A stretch of 64,000 nucleotides of DNA, taken from contig URTM01000008.1 in NCBI GenBank assembly GCA_900550865.1, positions 1 to 64,000 on the forward strand, given 5' to 3'. Made by a program: the position numbers and the translations under genes. Every line of letters begins with the position of its first letter. Within the stretch, counting starts at the first letter, position 1. The stretch is from an uncultured Dorea sp. Lineage in GTDB: Bacteria > Bacillota > Clostridia > Lachnospirales > Lachnospiraceae. Shown in pieces: positions 24,682 to 34,346 of the stretch. The notes under the pieces are model-generated. The model did no database searches. It was not told where the DNA came from and saw only the letters and a list, made by a program, of their open reading frames with translations.

Positions 24682-26872
24682 ATTCCTGATCCACCCAAGA
24701 TTTGCTCTTATCGGTTGCTGTGCCTTCCTGTTTTACAAGCTGGCCATTCTGATAGGTGTATTTATCAGACATACGGAATATTGTATCACTGGAGCCGACC
24801 TGTCCAACCTGTATCACATCTCCGTCCTGCAATTCTGTCTCTGACAGATTGATACGTGTATTATTCAGGAAGTTGCTCTTCTGCTTCTCTCCATTGACAT
24901 ATACACGGCTGTATTTCGTAAAGTTCTCTCCATACAGACTGTATCCGCTGTTCAGCTGCGGAACGATGCTGCTCAGTGACACATCGCGGATTCCCATTAC
25001 CATGTGGCCTTCCGTGATCGGCGGATTATTGTTGTATACATACTGTTTTCCGTACAGGATATCATACTGCAGAAGTTCCAGATCTGAGAGGTAATTCTTC
25101 GTTCCTTTTCTCTGCTGATGGTAATTAAATACTGTACCGGAATGAATATCCAGTCTGTTTAGCACCTCTGACATCAGCTGGTAAGCAGGAATGTTCTTAT
25201 CCTGTTTTTCAAGTCCGATGTTATCCCAGATTACATAATTCGTATTATATAAGTAACGGCTCTTTAAGTCTTCTGCCTTCAGTCCCATGGTTGGAAGATG
25301 GTCTCCGTAGAATACGACTACAGATGGTTCATTTCTTGCTTCCACAGCCTTGATCAGATCACCTACGAACTGATCCATCTCATAGACCTGGTTCACATAG
25401 TATTCCCATTTATTTTTCAGTGCTTCATCTTCAATTCCTTCAACTTTGATCTTCGGATTCTCGATCAGCTGTGTCTCCGGATAGTTTCCATGTCCCTGGA
25501 CACTGACAGTGAATACAAAGTCTTCCTGCTCTGATGTATCCATAGCTTCCATGATATGCTGTGTCAGGATCTCATCCTTCGCCCAGCCGTTCTCTGTCGT
25601 CTGAAGGACATTCATGAATTCCTTGCTGGTAAATGTATCAAATCCCATGTTATTAAAGACATTGGCACGACTATAGAAATTACCTGTATTATCATGTAAT
25701 GCGTGTGTTCCGTATCCAAGTGCGGCAAGTGCTGTTGCAGCGCTCTCTGTCGGATGTTTCTTTGAATATGTCTTATATGGATATTCTCCCGGTCCGAAGT
25801 AACGGAGATTCATTCCTGTCAGTACTTCAAACTCTGTATTTGCCGTACCGGCCCCCACCGACGGTACCTTGAAATATCCGGATGAATAGTTCTGGTATAA
25901 ATTATGCAGGTTTGGACACGCATCTTCAGATGTGGTAAAGAACTCTGCATTTGCCACATCAAAATATGACTCCAGCTGTACTACAATAATATTCGGAAGT
26001 TCATCGGAAGAACGGCTTGTGGTACTCTCATTCAGTTCTCCGTTCTTATTGATCTTTGCCATTTTCTTCTTTGTGTACCCGTTTGGCTCACTGATTCCGG
26101 TATTGAACAGACTCGCCGAAAAACAGTATGGAAGACCGTAATCTTCATAGGCAAATGCGATATTTCCAAAATACGTAGACACAACTCGTTTATCGATTGC
26201 CGCATTTGTTACCAGTGTATAAAGCACGCAGCATACAACGATTCCAACCAATGCCGCAATGTGATGTACTTTTCCGGCATACTGTCCCCCGCGTCTCCAC
26301 ATGGAGATCAGCCAGATCACAAGTGCTACGATTCCGACCGACAGTACAACTACTTCGAATCCGTTACAATAATTATTGATCAGTGCGATTCCGTCTCCTG
26401 CGATCTTAAGATCCTGTGCATTAAACGGTGTTACTCGCTTTAACAGAATATATCCATTGGCAATTCCAAGGATAATCCATAATGCGCTGATAATGATACG
26501 GACGAAGATCCTCCGCTTGAACAGATATACAATAGAAAAGGTTACGAAGATCATACACGTATTGTACAAAAATACCAGCGGTGTTCCTGTCATATAGCTC
26601 CAGGCAGCAACCATCGAATGTCTGGAAATTGCTTCTATTGTAAAGTTAATGATGCACGCGAGCAGTGCATGAAATATCAAAGAGAATCGGTTCATGAATG
26701 CATAGACCGGCTGCATCTTCTTTGCAAATGCACTGTTACGTCTTGCTTCCAGTATTCTCTCACGTCGTTCATGTCTGCCTTTCCAGTATGCAATGACATC
26801 CTCTTTCTTCATATTTTTTATTTTGCGGATTTTACCCTTGATATCCGGTTTCTTTAACTGAAGTTTTTTCAT
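24668..26872 (-). CDS. LtaS-like polyglycerol-phosphate synthase / sulfatase-domain membrane protein
   Basis: The 734-residue protein has a basic cytoplasmic N-terminus, five TM segments (about 68-240) and an extracellular sulfatase-type domain (about 295-610). Visible active-site features are IIVVQLESYFDVAN, the SVGAGTANTEFEVLTG segment holding the expected threonine nucleophile, YGTHALHDNTGNFYSR and VVFYGDHLPTMG. This is the lipoteichoic-acid synthase/phosphoglycerol transferase family. The extra C-terminal ~100 residues (after GHMVMGIRDVSLSS) look like a beta-rich domain not found in short LtaS proteins. GGGG precedes the ATG. The substrate polymer in this organism is not certain. Confidence 0.85.
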   Translation of the reverse strand: MKKLQLKKPDIKGKIRKIKNMKKEDVIAYWKGRHERRERILEARRNSAFAKKMQPVYAFMNRFSLIFHALLACIINFTIEAISRHSMVAAWSYMTGTPLVFLYNTCMIFVTFSIVYLFKRRIFVRIIISALWIILGIANGYILLKRVTPFNAQDLKIAGDGIALINNYCNGFEVVVLSVGIVALVIWLISMWRRGGQYAGKVHHIAALVGIVVCCVLYTLVTNAAIDKRVVSTYFGNIAFAYEDYGLPYCFSASLFNTGISEPNGYTKKKMAKINKNGELNESTTSRSSDELPNIIVVQLESYFDVANAEFFTTSEDACPNLHNLYQNYSSGYFKVPSVGAGTANTEFEVLTGMNLRYFGPGEYPYKTYSKKHPTESAATALAALGYGTHALHDNTGNFYSRANVFNNMGFDTFTSKEFMNVLQTTENGWAKDEILTQHIMEAMDTSEQEDFVFTVSVQGHGNYPETQLIENPKIKVEGIEDEALKNKWEYYVNQVYEMDQFVGDLIKAVEARNEPSVVVFYGDHLPTMGLKAEDLKSRYLYNTNYVIWDNIGLEKQDKNIPAYQLMSEVLNRLDIHSGTVFNYHQQRKGTKNYLSDLELLQYDILYGKQYVYNNNPPITEGHMVMGIRDVSLSSIVPQLNSGYSLYGENFTKYSRVYVNGEKQKSNFLNNTRINLSETELQDGDVIQVGQVGSSDTIFRMSDKYTYQNGQLVKQEGTATDKSKSWVDQEYDVE

Positions 26873-26894
26873 ATAATCCCCTTTGATATCTAAT

Positions 26895-26924
26895 CCGCAG
26901 CTATCCTGTTACCGATAACTGCGG
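26895..26924 (-). other. Hairpin between valS and the LtaS-like gene
   Basis: CCGCAGUUAUC and GAUAGCUGCGG pair over 11 bp (one GU) around an 8-nt loop on the minus-strand transcript. No U-run follows, so it is not a standard terminator; it may stabilise the valS end or weaken read-through. Confidence 0.4.
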
Positions 26925-26970
26925 AAATATATTGTTGTCTATAGGTTTTAAGATTTACAACTTTCTTCTC

Positions 26971-29631
26971 TTAAGACTGTTTTGCTTTTAATCCTTCCAG
27001 TCTTTCTTTTACCTGAGCCATCATCTGCTGGTAAGTTTCCAGTTTTTCTCTTTCTTCCTGAACCTTTGCAGCAGGTGCTTTACTTACGAATTTCTCATTA
27101 TTTAACATACCGTTGGAACGTGCGATCTCTTTGGTAAGTCTTGCCTCTTCTTTTGTCAGACGCTCGATCTCCTGTTCGAAGTCGATCAGTTCTTCCAGTG
27201 GAAGGTATACGGTTGCATCCGGAACTACGATAGATACTGCATCTTCTGCAATACCTTCTGTTGTCTTCTGAAGTACCAGTTTATTAAGTGCTGCCATATT
27301 CTGAGCTGCATTACTTAACATTGCAAGTCCTGATCCGAGCTGTTCATCTTCACATACAACATAAGCAGTTGCTTTTCTTGAATTTGGAACATTCATCTCT
27401 GCACGTACGTTACGGATACCACGGATGATCTCTTTGTAGTGGTCTACAATGTTCTCTGCGATTGGGAAGTTCCAGTCTTTTTCATATACCGGCCAGTCAG
27501 ACATCATCAGTGACTCTTCTTCCGGTACTAACTTGCTGTAGATCTCTTCTGTAACGAATGGCATGTATGGATGAAGCAGTTTCAGAGATTTCTTCAGTAC
27601 TTCTTTCAGTGTCCATAATGCATCGTTTGCTCCCTGTGGATCTTCCTCTGCATGGTAGATACGGTATTTTGCAATCTCAATATACCAGTCACAGAATTCA
27701 TCCCATAAGAAGTCATAGATCTTGGAAAGTGCGATACCAAGTTCAAACTTGTCCATATTTTCTGTTACATCTTTTACAAGGTTGTTGCACTTGGACATGA
27801 TCCATCTGTCAGCCGGACGTACCGTGAAGTCAGCCGGTTTCTTCAGCTCTTTGTCGCCTAAGTTCATCATAATAAATCTGGAAGCATTCCATACTTTATT
27901 TGCAAAGTTACGGCTTGCTTCTACACGTTCATTGTAGAAACGCATATCGTTACCAGGTGCATTACCTGTCATCAGTGTCATACGGAGTGCGTCTGCACCA
28001 TACTGATCGATGATCTCCAGTGGATCAATACCATTTCCAAGGGATTTACTCATCTTGCGTCCCTGTGAGTCACGAACCAGACCGTGGATAAATACGGTAT
28101 GGAACGGTGCTTTTCCAGTATGTGCATATCCTGAGAATACCATACGGATTACCCAGAAGAAGATGATATCATAGCCTGTTACCAGGACATCTGTCGGATA
28201 GAAGTAATCCAGATCTTCTGTCTTATCCGGCCATCCGAGTGTTGAGAATGGCCACAGTGCTGAACTGAACCATGTATCCAGTGTATCTTCATCCTGTGTA
28301 AAGTGTGTGCATCCGCATTTCGGGCATTTCTCCGGTGCACCGTGTCCGACAACTACTTCACCACATTCGTCGCAGTAGTAAGCCGGGATTCTGTGTCCCC
28401 ACCAGATCTGACGGGATATACACCAGTCACGGATATTCTCAAGCCAGTGCAGGTAGATCTTGTTGAAACGTTCCGGAACGAATCTTAAGTCACCGTTCTT
28501 GATCGCTTCGATGGCTGGTTTTGCAAGCTCTTCCATCTTAACGAACCACTGCTGCTTGATCATTGGCTCTACAGTTGTGTGGCAACGGTCATGTGTTCCT
28601 ACATTATGAGAATGTGGAACTACTTTTACCAGATATCCCTGCTCTTCCAGATCAGCTACCATTGCTTTTCTTGCTTCATAACGTTCCATTCCGGCGTATT
28701 TTCCACCGTACTGCTCGTTGATCGTTGCATCATCGTTCATGATATTGATCTCTGGCAGGTTGTGGCGTTTTCCAACTTCAAAGTCGTTAGGGTCATGTGC
28801 CGGTGTGATCTTAACCGCACCTGTTCCGAACTCTTTGTCTACATAGTAGTCGGCAACGATTGGAATCTCTCTGTCTGTCAGAGGCAGTTTACACATTTTT
28901 CCTACGATATCTTTGTATCTTTCATCATCCGGGTGAACTGCGATTGCAGTATCTCCAAGTAATGTCTCCGGACGTGTTGTTGCAATCTCCAGATAATCAT
29001 CTGTTCCAACGATTGGATATTTGATGTGCCAGAAGAATCCGTCCTGTTCCTCATGTTCAACCTCTGCATCAGAAAGAGAAGTCTTACATACCGGACACCA
29101 GTTGATGATTCTGGATCCTTTGTAAATATATCCTTCGTTGTATAATTTGATGAATACTTCTTCTACAGCTTTGGAACATCCTTCGTCCATTGTAAAACGT
29201 TCTCTGTCCCAGTCACAGGATACGCCTAATTTTTTCAGCTGTCCTTCGATCGTTCCGGCGTATTCTTCTTTCCACTGCCATGTTCTTTCCAGGAATTTCT
29301 CTCTTCCTAATTCTTTCTTGTCAATTCCTTCTTCTTTTAACTGGTTTGTAACCTTAACTTCTGTAGAGATAGCCGCATGGTCTGTTCCCGGAATCCAGAG
29401 TGCATTGTATCCCTGCATTCTCTTATAACGGATCAGGATGTCCTGCAGTGTATTATCCAGGGCATGTCCCATGTGAAGCTTACCTGTAATGTTCGGTGGC
29501 GGCATTACTGTGGTAAATGGTTTCTTGCTTCTGTCTACTTCGGCGTGGAAATATTTGTTATCACACCATTTTTCATATAATTTTGCTTCAATCGCTTTGG
29601 GATTGTAAGTCTTTTCCAGGTTTTCGCTCAT
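26971..29631 (-). CDS. valS: Valyl-tRNA synthetase
   Basis: The 886-residue class I synthetase charges tRNA-Val. The nucleotide-binding signatures are HMGH (in PPNITGKLHMGHALDNT, about 47-63) and KMSKS (in GRKMSKSLGNGIDP). The editing domain is seen in EIATTRPETLLGDTAIAVHP. The insert CDECGEVVVGHGAPEKCPKCG is a zinc finger. The C-terminal coiled coil ends with RLTKEEARLTKEIARSNGMLNNEKFVSKAPAAKVQEER, specific to ValS. AGGAGG precedes the ATG. Expression is controlled by the T-box leader upstream. Confidence 0.97.
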   Translation of the reverse strand: MSENLEKTYNPKAIEAKLYEKWCDNKYFHAEVDRSKKPFTTVMPPPNITGKLHMGHALDNTLQDILIRYKRMQGYNALWIPGTDHAAISTEVKVTNQLKEEGIDKKELGREKFLERTWQWKEEYAGTIEGQLKKLGVSCDWDRERFTMDEGCSKAVEEVFIKLYNEGYIYKGSRIINWCPVCKTSLSDAEVEHEEQDGFFWHIKYPIVGTDDYLEIATTRPETLLGDTAIAVHPDDERYKDIVGKMCKLPLTDREIPIVADYYVDKEFGTGAVKITPAHDPNDFEVGKRHNLPEINIMNDDATINEQYGGKYAGMERYEARKAMVADLEEQGYLVKVVPHSHNVGTHDRCHTTVEPMIKQQWFVKMEELAKPAIEAIKNGDLRFVPERFNKIYLHWLENIRDWCISRQIWWGHRIPAYYCDECGEVVVGHGAPEKCPKCGCTHFTQDEDTLDTWFSSALWPFSTLGWPDKTEDLDYFYPTDVLVTGYDIIFFWVIRMVFSGYAHTGKAPFHTVFIHGLVRDSQGRKMSKSLGNGIDPLEIIDQYGADALRMTLMTGNAPGNDMRFYNERVEASRNFANKVWNASRFIMMNLGDKELKKPADFTVRPADRWIMSKCNNLVKDVTENMDKFELGIALSKIYDFLWDEFCDWYIEIAKYRIYHAEEDPQGANDALWTLKEVLKKSLKLLHPYMPFVTEEIYSKLVPEEESLMMSDWPVYEKDWNFPIAENIVDHYKEIIRGIRNVRAEMNVPNSRKATAYVVCEDEQLGSGLAMLSNAAQNMAALNKLVLQKTTEGIAEDAVSIVVPDATVYLPLEELIDFEQEIERLTKEEARLTKEIARSNGMLNNEKFVSKAPAAKVQEEREKLETYQQMMAQVKERLEGLKAKQS

Positions 29632-29673
29632 AGTTTCCTCCTCATTTCACACTTTTTTCACATTTTTAGTCAA

Positions 29674-29740
29674 GCGGATATTCGCAATCCGCATTCGCTC
29701 CTTACTCATAACCGCGCAAATGCTTCGCATTTACACGGTT
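29674..29740 (-). other. Two extra hairpins between the T-box terminator and valS
   Basis: Arms 29674-29679/29687-29692 (GCGGAT/ATCCGC) and an almost perfect stem across 29710-29740 (AACCGCGCAAATGC against GCATTTACACGGTT, loop TTC) lie downstream of the T-box terminator in the 110-nt gap before valS. They are not part of the T-box consensus. Confidence 0.45.
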
Positions 29741-29744
29741 ACAT

Positions 29745-30028
29745 GAAAAAACCCTTTACATTACGTAAAGGGCGATTGTAGTCGCGGTACCACCTTCATT
29801 ATATAGGAAGAAAGTCTTCACTATATATCTCATCTTATTCTTTAACGGGAACGACTCCGGGATGAACTACTGCCGTCTTATCATATGTCTCAGGTTCATT
29901 CATCCGGCTCCGAAGCTACCTTCCGACGTCTCGTATTCCTTAAGTGTCTTTCAGCCGATGGATCACTCTCTCTGGTATGGACGAACTTACGTGTACTCCT
30001 CTTCATCAATGCCTTTACATATAAACTA
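29745..30028 (-). promoter_or_regulatory. T-box riboswitch of valS
   Basis: The minus-strand leader contains the T-box sequence AAGGTGGTACCGCG (29796-29783), whose core pairs with the 3' end of uncharged tRNA, followed by a terminator stem CCCTTTAC/GTAAAGGG (29752-29772) and TTTTTT. The Stem I region carries the GAAGAGGAGTA lead, an AGAGAGAGTGA box and a CGGAGCC end. Valine codons GUA (29919-29917) and GUC (29927-29925) both lie in the expected specifier region; I could not fold it well enough to choose. Uncharged tRNA-Val should favour the antiterminator and raise valS transcription. Confidence 0.9.
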
Positions 30029-30034
30029 CTGAAT

Positions 30035-30063
30035 ATGATAGCCATCGAAGTCCCGTTTGTCAA
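30035..30063 (-). promoter_or_regulatory. valS promoter
   Basis: TTGACA (30063-30058) and TATCAT (30040-30035) are separated by exactly 17 bp on the minus strand. It starts the T-box leader and lies just after the end of the AEC transporter gene. Confidence 0.75.
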
Positions 30064-30097
30064 GGATTTTAGGGATTTTTCAGAAACTCTTAAGGAG

Positions 30098-31042
30098 TTA
30101 CACCAGACCGAAACATTTCATGATGAAAAGCCATCCCGTCAGGGTAAATGCACTGCACATCGTCGTCAGCATAACTACACTCGATGACACGACACCTTCA
30201 TGTCCCATGTTCTTAGCCATGACATAACTGCTAACCGTGGTTGCTGAACCAAGCATGACTAAGATTGCAATCAGTTTCTCTCTTCGGAATCCGATTACAA
30301 CTGCAAGCGGCATGAACACTGCGACAAATCCGACCAGTTTTATAAATGCCGCAATAACTGTCGGTTTTATCTTTCCAAATGCTTTCTTAATATCAAATGT
30401 AGCTCCCATTGCCATCAGCCCCATAGGTGTTGCTACGCCACCAATGCTGCTGACTGCCTTATGTAAAATCACTGGCATCGAAAGTTTCAGCGCTGACCAT
30501 AACAGACCTGCTACAATACCGATGATGATCGGATTCGTAATGATACCGGTCAATGTTTTTTTGAGCAGTGCTTTATCCATACCATTTTGTCCCGGTTTGA
30601 AAAACGACAGCACAACCACCGCCATAATATTATAAAGTGGTACACTTCCTATGATCATCAATGGTGCCTGTCCGGAATTACCATAGATATTCTGGATAAA
30701 TGCGATTCCCAGAAGCGCCGCACTGCTCCGGTAAGCCGCCTGGATAAATTCTCCCTGAATGCTTCTGTCTTTCAGAAGACACGATATCCCGATTGCGATC
30801 GTAATACTGATCAGCGTGATGATAAAGCAGAAGATCACGAATTTCGTATCCCATGCTTTCTTGATATCTACGACCGCCAGATCACCGAATAATAATACCG
30901 GCAGTGGGATACGGAAGACGAATTTGTTCATCTTATTGGCAAATTCTTCATCCATCCACCCAATCTTATTGAAAAACAATCCTAATACCATCATCAGGAA
31001 AATAGGGACTGTTGCATTTAAACTGAATACCAGATTGTCCAT
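30098..31042 (-). CDS. AEC-family (auxin efflux carrier type) transporter
   Basis: The 314-residue protein has about ten TM helices in two halves, as in the AEC family: PIFLMMVLGLFFNKIGWMDE (TM1), FRIPLPVLLFGDLA, and the paired TNPIIIGIVAGLLWS helix. The substrate could be a carboxylate such as malate; it cannot be read from sequence. The ribosome site is weak (GAGAG region). It lies between the glycosylase gene and the valS promoter; no terminator was seen in the short gap. Confidence 0.85.
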   Translation of the reverse strand: MDNLVFSLNATVPIFLMMVLGLFFNKIGWMDEEFANKMNKFVFRIPLPVLLFGDLAVVDIKKAWDTKFVIFCFIITLISITIAIGISCLLKDRSIQGEFIQAAYRSSAALLGIAFIQNIYGNSGQAPLMIIGSVPLYNIMAVVVLSFFKPGQNGMDKALLKKTLTGIITNPIIIGIVAGLLWSALKLSMPVILHKAVSSIGGVATPMGLMAMGATFDIKKAFGKIKPTVIAAFIKLVGFVAVFMPLAVVIGFRREKLIAILVMLGSATTVSSYVMAKNMGHEGVVSSSVVMLTTMCSAFTLTGWLFIMKCFGLV

Positions 31043-31075
31043 TTCTTTATTTTCTCTCTTCTTTCTCGATTCTCA

Positions 31076-31570
31076 TTACATATATTTCTTAATTTCTGAA
31101 TACGCCTCAAACAACTGCTCATACGACATCCTGCAGTTTGCCGGACTGGTGGACGGTAACCCAATCGCCATAATCCCAGTCTTCGGATAACAGAACTTCT
31201 TATATAATTGAAACGCTTTCGTTCCCGTCGTAAAGATTGCTTTGATATCAGCACATTCAAGTATCCTGCTCATATCATTCGGCTGTGGATTGCGGATACT
31301 GCTGTCATCTGCACCTTTGATATCGCACCCTGCCAGCACATCCCAGACTGCAATTCCGTTTCTTAATGCAAATGCGATCTTATCTTCTCTTGTCTCCGGA
31401 TACGCTTCTCCACATACATCAGATATAACTTTCCAAAATCTGTTTCTTGGATGTCCGTAGTAGAATCCAACTTCTCTTGATTTCGGAGACGGCATGGTTC
31501 CTAGCATCAGGATCTTGGAATGTTCATCGTAGATCGGTTCGAAATTGTGGATGATATGTTGTGTTTCCAT
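31076..31570 (-). CDS. DNA-deoxyinosine (hypoxanthine-DNA) glycosylase, UDG family 6
   Basis: The 164-residue protein of the uracil-DNA glycosylase superfamily removes hypoxanthine from DNA. Family-6 features are KILMLGTMPSPKSREVGFYYGHPRNRFWKVI and the C-terminal GLPSTSPANCRMSYEQL. The start at 31570 (METQHIIHNFEP) is preferred because AGGAG lies 11 bp upstream; the frame opens earlier with only a TTG at 31594 inside the AAA-ATPase gene's end. It is probably translated from the same message as the ATPase gene. Confidence 0.85.
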   Translation of the reverse strand: METQHIIHNFEPIYDEHSKILMLGTMPSPKSREVGFYYGHPRNRFWKVISDVCGEAYPETREDKIAFALRNGIAVWDVLAGCDIKGADDSSIRNPQPNDMSRILECADIKAIFTTGTKAFQLYKKFCYPKTGIMAIGLPSTSPANCRMSYEQLFEAYSEIKKYM

Positions 31571-31577
31571 GTCTGAA

Positions 31578-33281
31578 TCAGCTCCTGTCTTCAATCTTTA
31601 ATACAACTTTACATGTCTTTTTATAACATGCAATTCCATACTTCAGAATTTTATGAATGCCGTCCTGCGCAAGTCCTTCTGTGTATCTCTTATCTACAAT
31701 CTGATTCAATGCCTTTTCGCATTCCTCTTCCAGTTTCCCTTCTTCAGCATATTTTATTTCTATCACGATTCCCGCATCCGCTTCTTCACTTCTTATCAGA
31801 ATATCACTAAATCCATCTCCTGATTCTCTATTTGACATAACAGACCAGTCTTCTTTGAAGCTTAATATTCCAAGTAAAATACCATGATAAAAATTTTCTT
31901 TCATCGCCTTCTGAACAGCCGTATCTCTTACACTGATTGTCTTTCTCATATAATCTGTAAAAATATTCTCTACTTCATCTGTCCTTCCTTTTAATAATGC
32001 GTCACAGAATTCTCCAACCATTTTCCCATCTGCTTTAACAGTATTCTGAAACATTTTCAAAATATGATTTGTCACTATATTTCGAATTTCCTGATTTGGA
32101 ATTACAAGATTATAACGATTCCCATCTGCTTCTCCACGTTGTGTCAGATATCCGGTCATAAAAAGTGTACTCCACAGATTGTCAATAGACGAATACAATT
32201 CTTTATATGTCAGTTCAGTATTTATCTCCTTTTGAACCATACCTCCATTTACAAGTTGTTCCAACTCTATCTTTGTTACTTTTTGAGGTTCATTTACACT
32301 TTCAATAAAGTGATTGATTACATCATTGCCACTGGTATTTGCCCAGTAATTCTTCGGTTGCAATTTCTGATTTTCCAAATGATCACTACAGAAATTAATT
32401 ACATCCCATGGGCAGTATACATCTGCATTTCCAAATCTATATCCATCATACCATTCTTTCACTGTTTCACTATATTTATCCAGACCATAATATTCAAGCA
32501 TTTTATTTACTTCTGCATCCGTAAAACCAAATGTCTCATCGAATCTTACATCCGTGATTGAATATACCTTAAAGTTATTAAGTCCTGTAAAAATACTTTC
32601 TTTTGCAACTCGTAAGCATCCTGTCAATATTGCAAATTTGAGACTGTCATTCGTTTTCAGTACATTTCCGAGAAAATTACGAAGAAGTAACACCATCTCA
32701 TCATAATAACCGTTTTCGTTCGCTTTTGACAATGGTACATCATACTCATCGATTAACACAATTACCTGCTTATCATAATGTTTTTCCAACAATTCTGTAA
32801 GTTCCTGGATACTACAGGCAATTGTCTCTTCATCCATTTCTCTATCAAGAAGCTGCTCGAATAACTTCTTATCGTACTGTGTCAGTTTCAAACTTTCTAA
32901 TAAAAACTGCATTCTTCTCGCTTCTCTGTTGATTATTTTTATTAAATGGCCAACTGCTTCTTCATACGTATTTCCATTTACACTTTTCAGACTTATAAAT
33001 ACAACTGGGAATTTTCCTTGATACTTTTCACACAATTGTGCATTTTTCGAAATATCCAGTCCATCGAACAATGTAGAATCTCTTCCTATTTCGAAAAAAT
33101 TCTGAAACATACTCATATTCAATGTTTTTCCAAACCTTCTCGGCCTTGTAAACAGATTCACTTCTCCCCATTGTGACAAAAGTTGTTCTATCAAACGTGT
33201 TTTATCTACATAATAAAAATCTTCTCGTCTCATTTTTTCAAAACTTTCAATTCCGATTGGAAGTTTTTTTAACTCTGCCAT
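31578..33281 (-). CDS. AAA-ATPase-like protein with PD-(D/E)XK nuclease domain
   Basis: The 567-residue protein has an N-terminal predicted AAA-ATPase (PF09820 type): VDKTRLIEQLLSQWGEVNLFTRPRRFGKTLNMSMFQNFF carries the P-loop-like RRFGKT and VIVLIDEYDVPLSKA the Walker B. The C-terminal PD-(D/E)XK-like domain (PF08011 type) shows GDGFSDILIRS and IVIEIKYAEE. Such proteins are multi-copy in Lachnospiraceae and Bacteroidetes genomes; their role is not established and may be mobile or selfish. GAGGAGG precedes the ATG. The local base composition is more A+T-rich than in its neighbours, which fits horizontal transfer. A truncated relative lies at 49841. Confidence 0.85.
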   Translation of the reverse strand: MAELKKLPIGIESFEKMRREDFYYVDKTRLIEQLLSQWGEVNLFTRPRRFGKTLNMSMFQNFFEIGRDSTLFDGLDISKNAQLCEKYQGKFPVVFISLKSVNGNTYEEAVGHLIKIINREARRMQFLLESLKLTQYDKKLFEQLLDREMDEETIACSIQELTELLEKHYDKQVIVLIDEYDVPLSKANENGYYDEMVLLLRNFLGNVLKTNDSLKFAILTGCLRVAKESIFTGLNNFKVYSITDVRFDETFGFTDAEVNKMLEYYGLDKYSETVKEWYDGYRFGNADVYCPWDVINFCSDHLENQKLQPKNYWANTSGNDVINHFIESVNEPQKVTKIELEQLVNGGMVQKEINTELTYKELYSSIDNLWSTLFMTGYLTQRGEADGNRYNLVIPNQEIRNIVTNHILKMFQNTVKADGKMVGEFCDALLKGRTDEVENIFTDYMRKTISVRDTAVQKAMKENFYHGILLGILSFKEDWSVMSNRESGDGFSDILIRSEEADAGIVIEIKYAEEGKLEEECEKALNQIVDKRYTEGLAQDGIHKILKYGIACYKKTCKVVLKIEDRS

Positions 33282-33362
33282 CTTGATAACCTCCTCTGTT
33301 TTCTATTGATAATCTTTAAACATTTTAAACTTTTTTGAAGAATCCATCAATCTTTTAGATTT

Positions 33363-34208
33363 TTATCTGTCATCCTTCCAGCTCATGATCAGTCCCGTAA
33401 GCAGGAATACCACACCTGCCCCGGCAAAGATACATCCCATCCAGAGGAACGCCTTCAGATCCACATCGATCGTACGTCCAAGCATTCTGTCCGTCAGTAA
33501 GCTGAGTACCTTATCTCCCATAAGTCCAATTCCCGGCGCAAAGATAATCCCACAGATCAGACCTTCTACACCAAGTGAAAAGAGACCTCTGTATCTTGGA
33601 TAGCCCAGTAAAATCGTCAGAACCGCAAGAATCAGGATTGCTGCTCCCGCAGCCGCACGGCACGGTGTGGACAATAATACGGTATAAAGCTTTGCAACCT
33701 TTCCCTGCACCGTACTGGTATCATTCATATTCTCATACAGATTTGAAGCATAACTGTTCAGCACATCCTGCACGTCAACCAGTTCTTCTTCTAACTGCTG
33801 TTTCATCATTGCCAGCATATCATCACTTAATTCCGGATTCGTATCCTTGATTTCCTGTATACTGTCATCCAGAAGCTGGTTCAGTTCTTTCGTTACATCT
33901 ACATCTTTGTACGCTTTTCCACTGGAAAGATCGTCCGTCATCTCGTTCATGATCTTTTGTGTAATTGCCTGAACTTCTCCGTTTTTCTCAATCTTATTCT
34001 GTATCTTTGCGATCCATTCCGTATCATCTGCTCCTGCATAACCGAATACCGCATCCATCATCCGGTGTGAGATCGCCGTATCGATTCCCGCCTGACTGAT
34101 CGCATCCACCAATACCTGTTTTGCCAGAAAACTGGATCCTAATACTGTTACACTTATGATAAACAATAGTCCGATCAGTACATTTAATATTCTTTTGCCG
34201 ATTCCCAT
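33363..34208 (-). CDS. Unknown membrane protein
   Basis: The 281-residue protein has an N-terminal TM segment (RILNVLIGLLFIISVTVLGSSFLAKQ), a helical extracellular part (about 35-185, with VDVTKELNQLLDDSIQEIKDTNPELSDDM) and three C-terminal TM segments (about 190-275) before a short KDDR tail. The start at 34208 is chosen over the longer frame because AGGAAG lies near it. I do not recognise a family. It is monocistronic and divergent from hydE. Confidence 0.7.
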   Translation of the reverse strand: MGIGKRILNVLIGLLFIISVTVLGSSFLAKQVLVDAISQAGIDTAISHRMMDAVFGYAGADDTEWIAKIQNKIEKNGEVQAITQKIMNEMTDDLSSGKAYKDVDVTKELNQLLDDSIQEIKDTNPELSDDMLAMMKQQLEEELVDVQDVLNSYASNLYENMNDTSTVQGKVAKLYTVLLSTPCRAAAGAAILILAVLTILLGYPRYRGLFSLGVEGLICGIIFAPGIGLMGDKVLSLLTDRMLGRTIDVDLKAFLWMGCIFAGAGVVFLLTGLIMSWKDDR

Positions 34209-34346
34209 AATTTGCTTCCTTTCCTTTTTATGCTGCCACACTACATTCCGAAGTCTCCAATGAATTTATTGTCTACTCTTATTAATTAGTATGATATACT
34301 ATATGGAGATGATTATCAACAACTACCAATTAAAGGATAACGACAA

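Noticed and set aside
34300..34325. Fur-like box (GATGATTATCA) before hydE
   Set aside because: Only one half resembles the Fur consensus; too weak in A+T-rich DNA.
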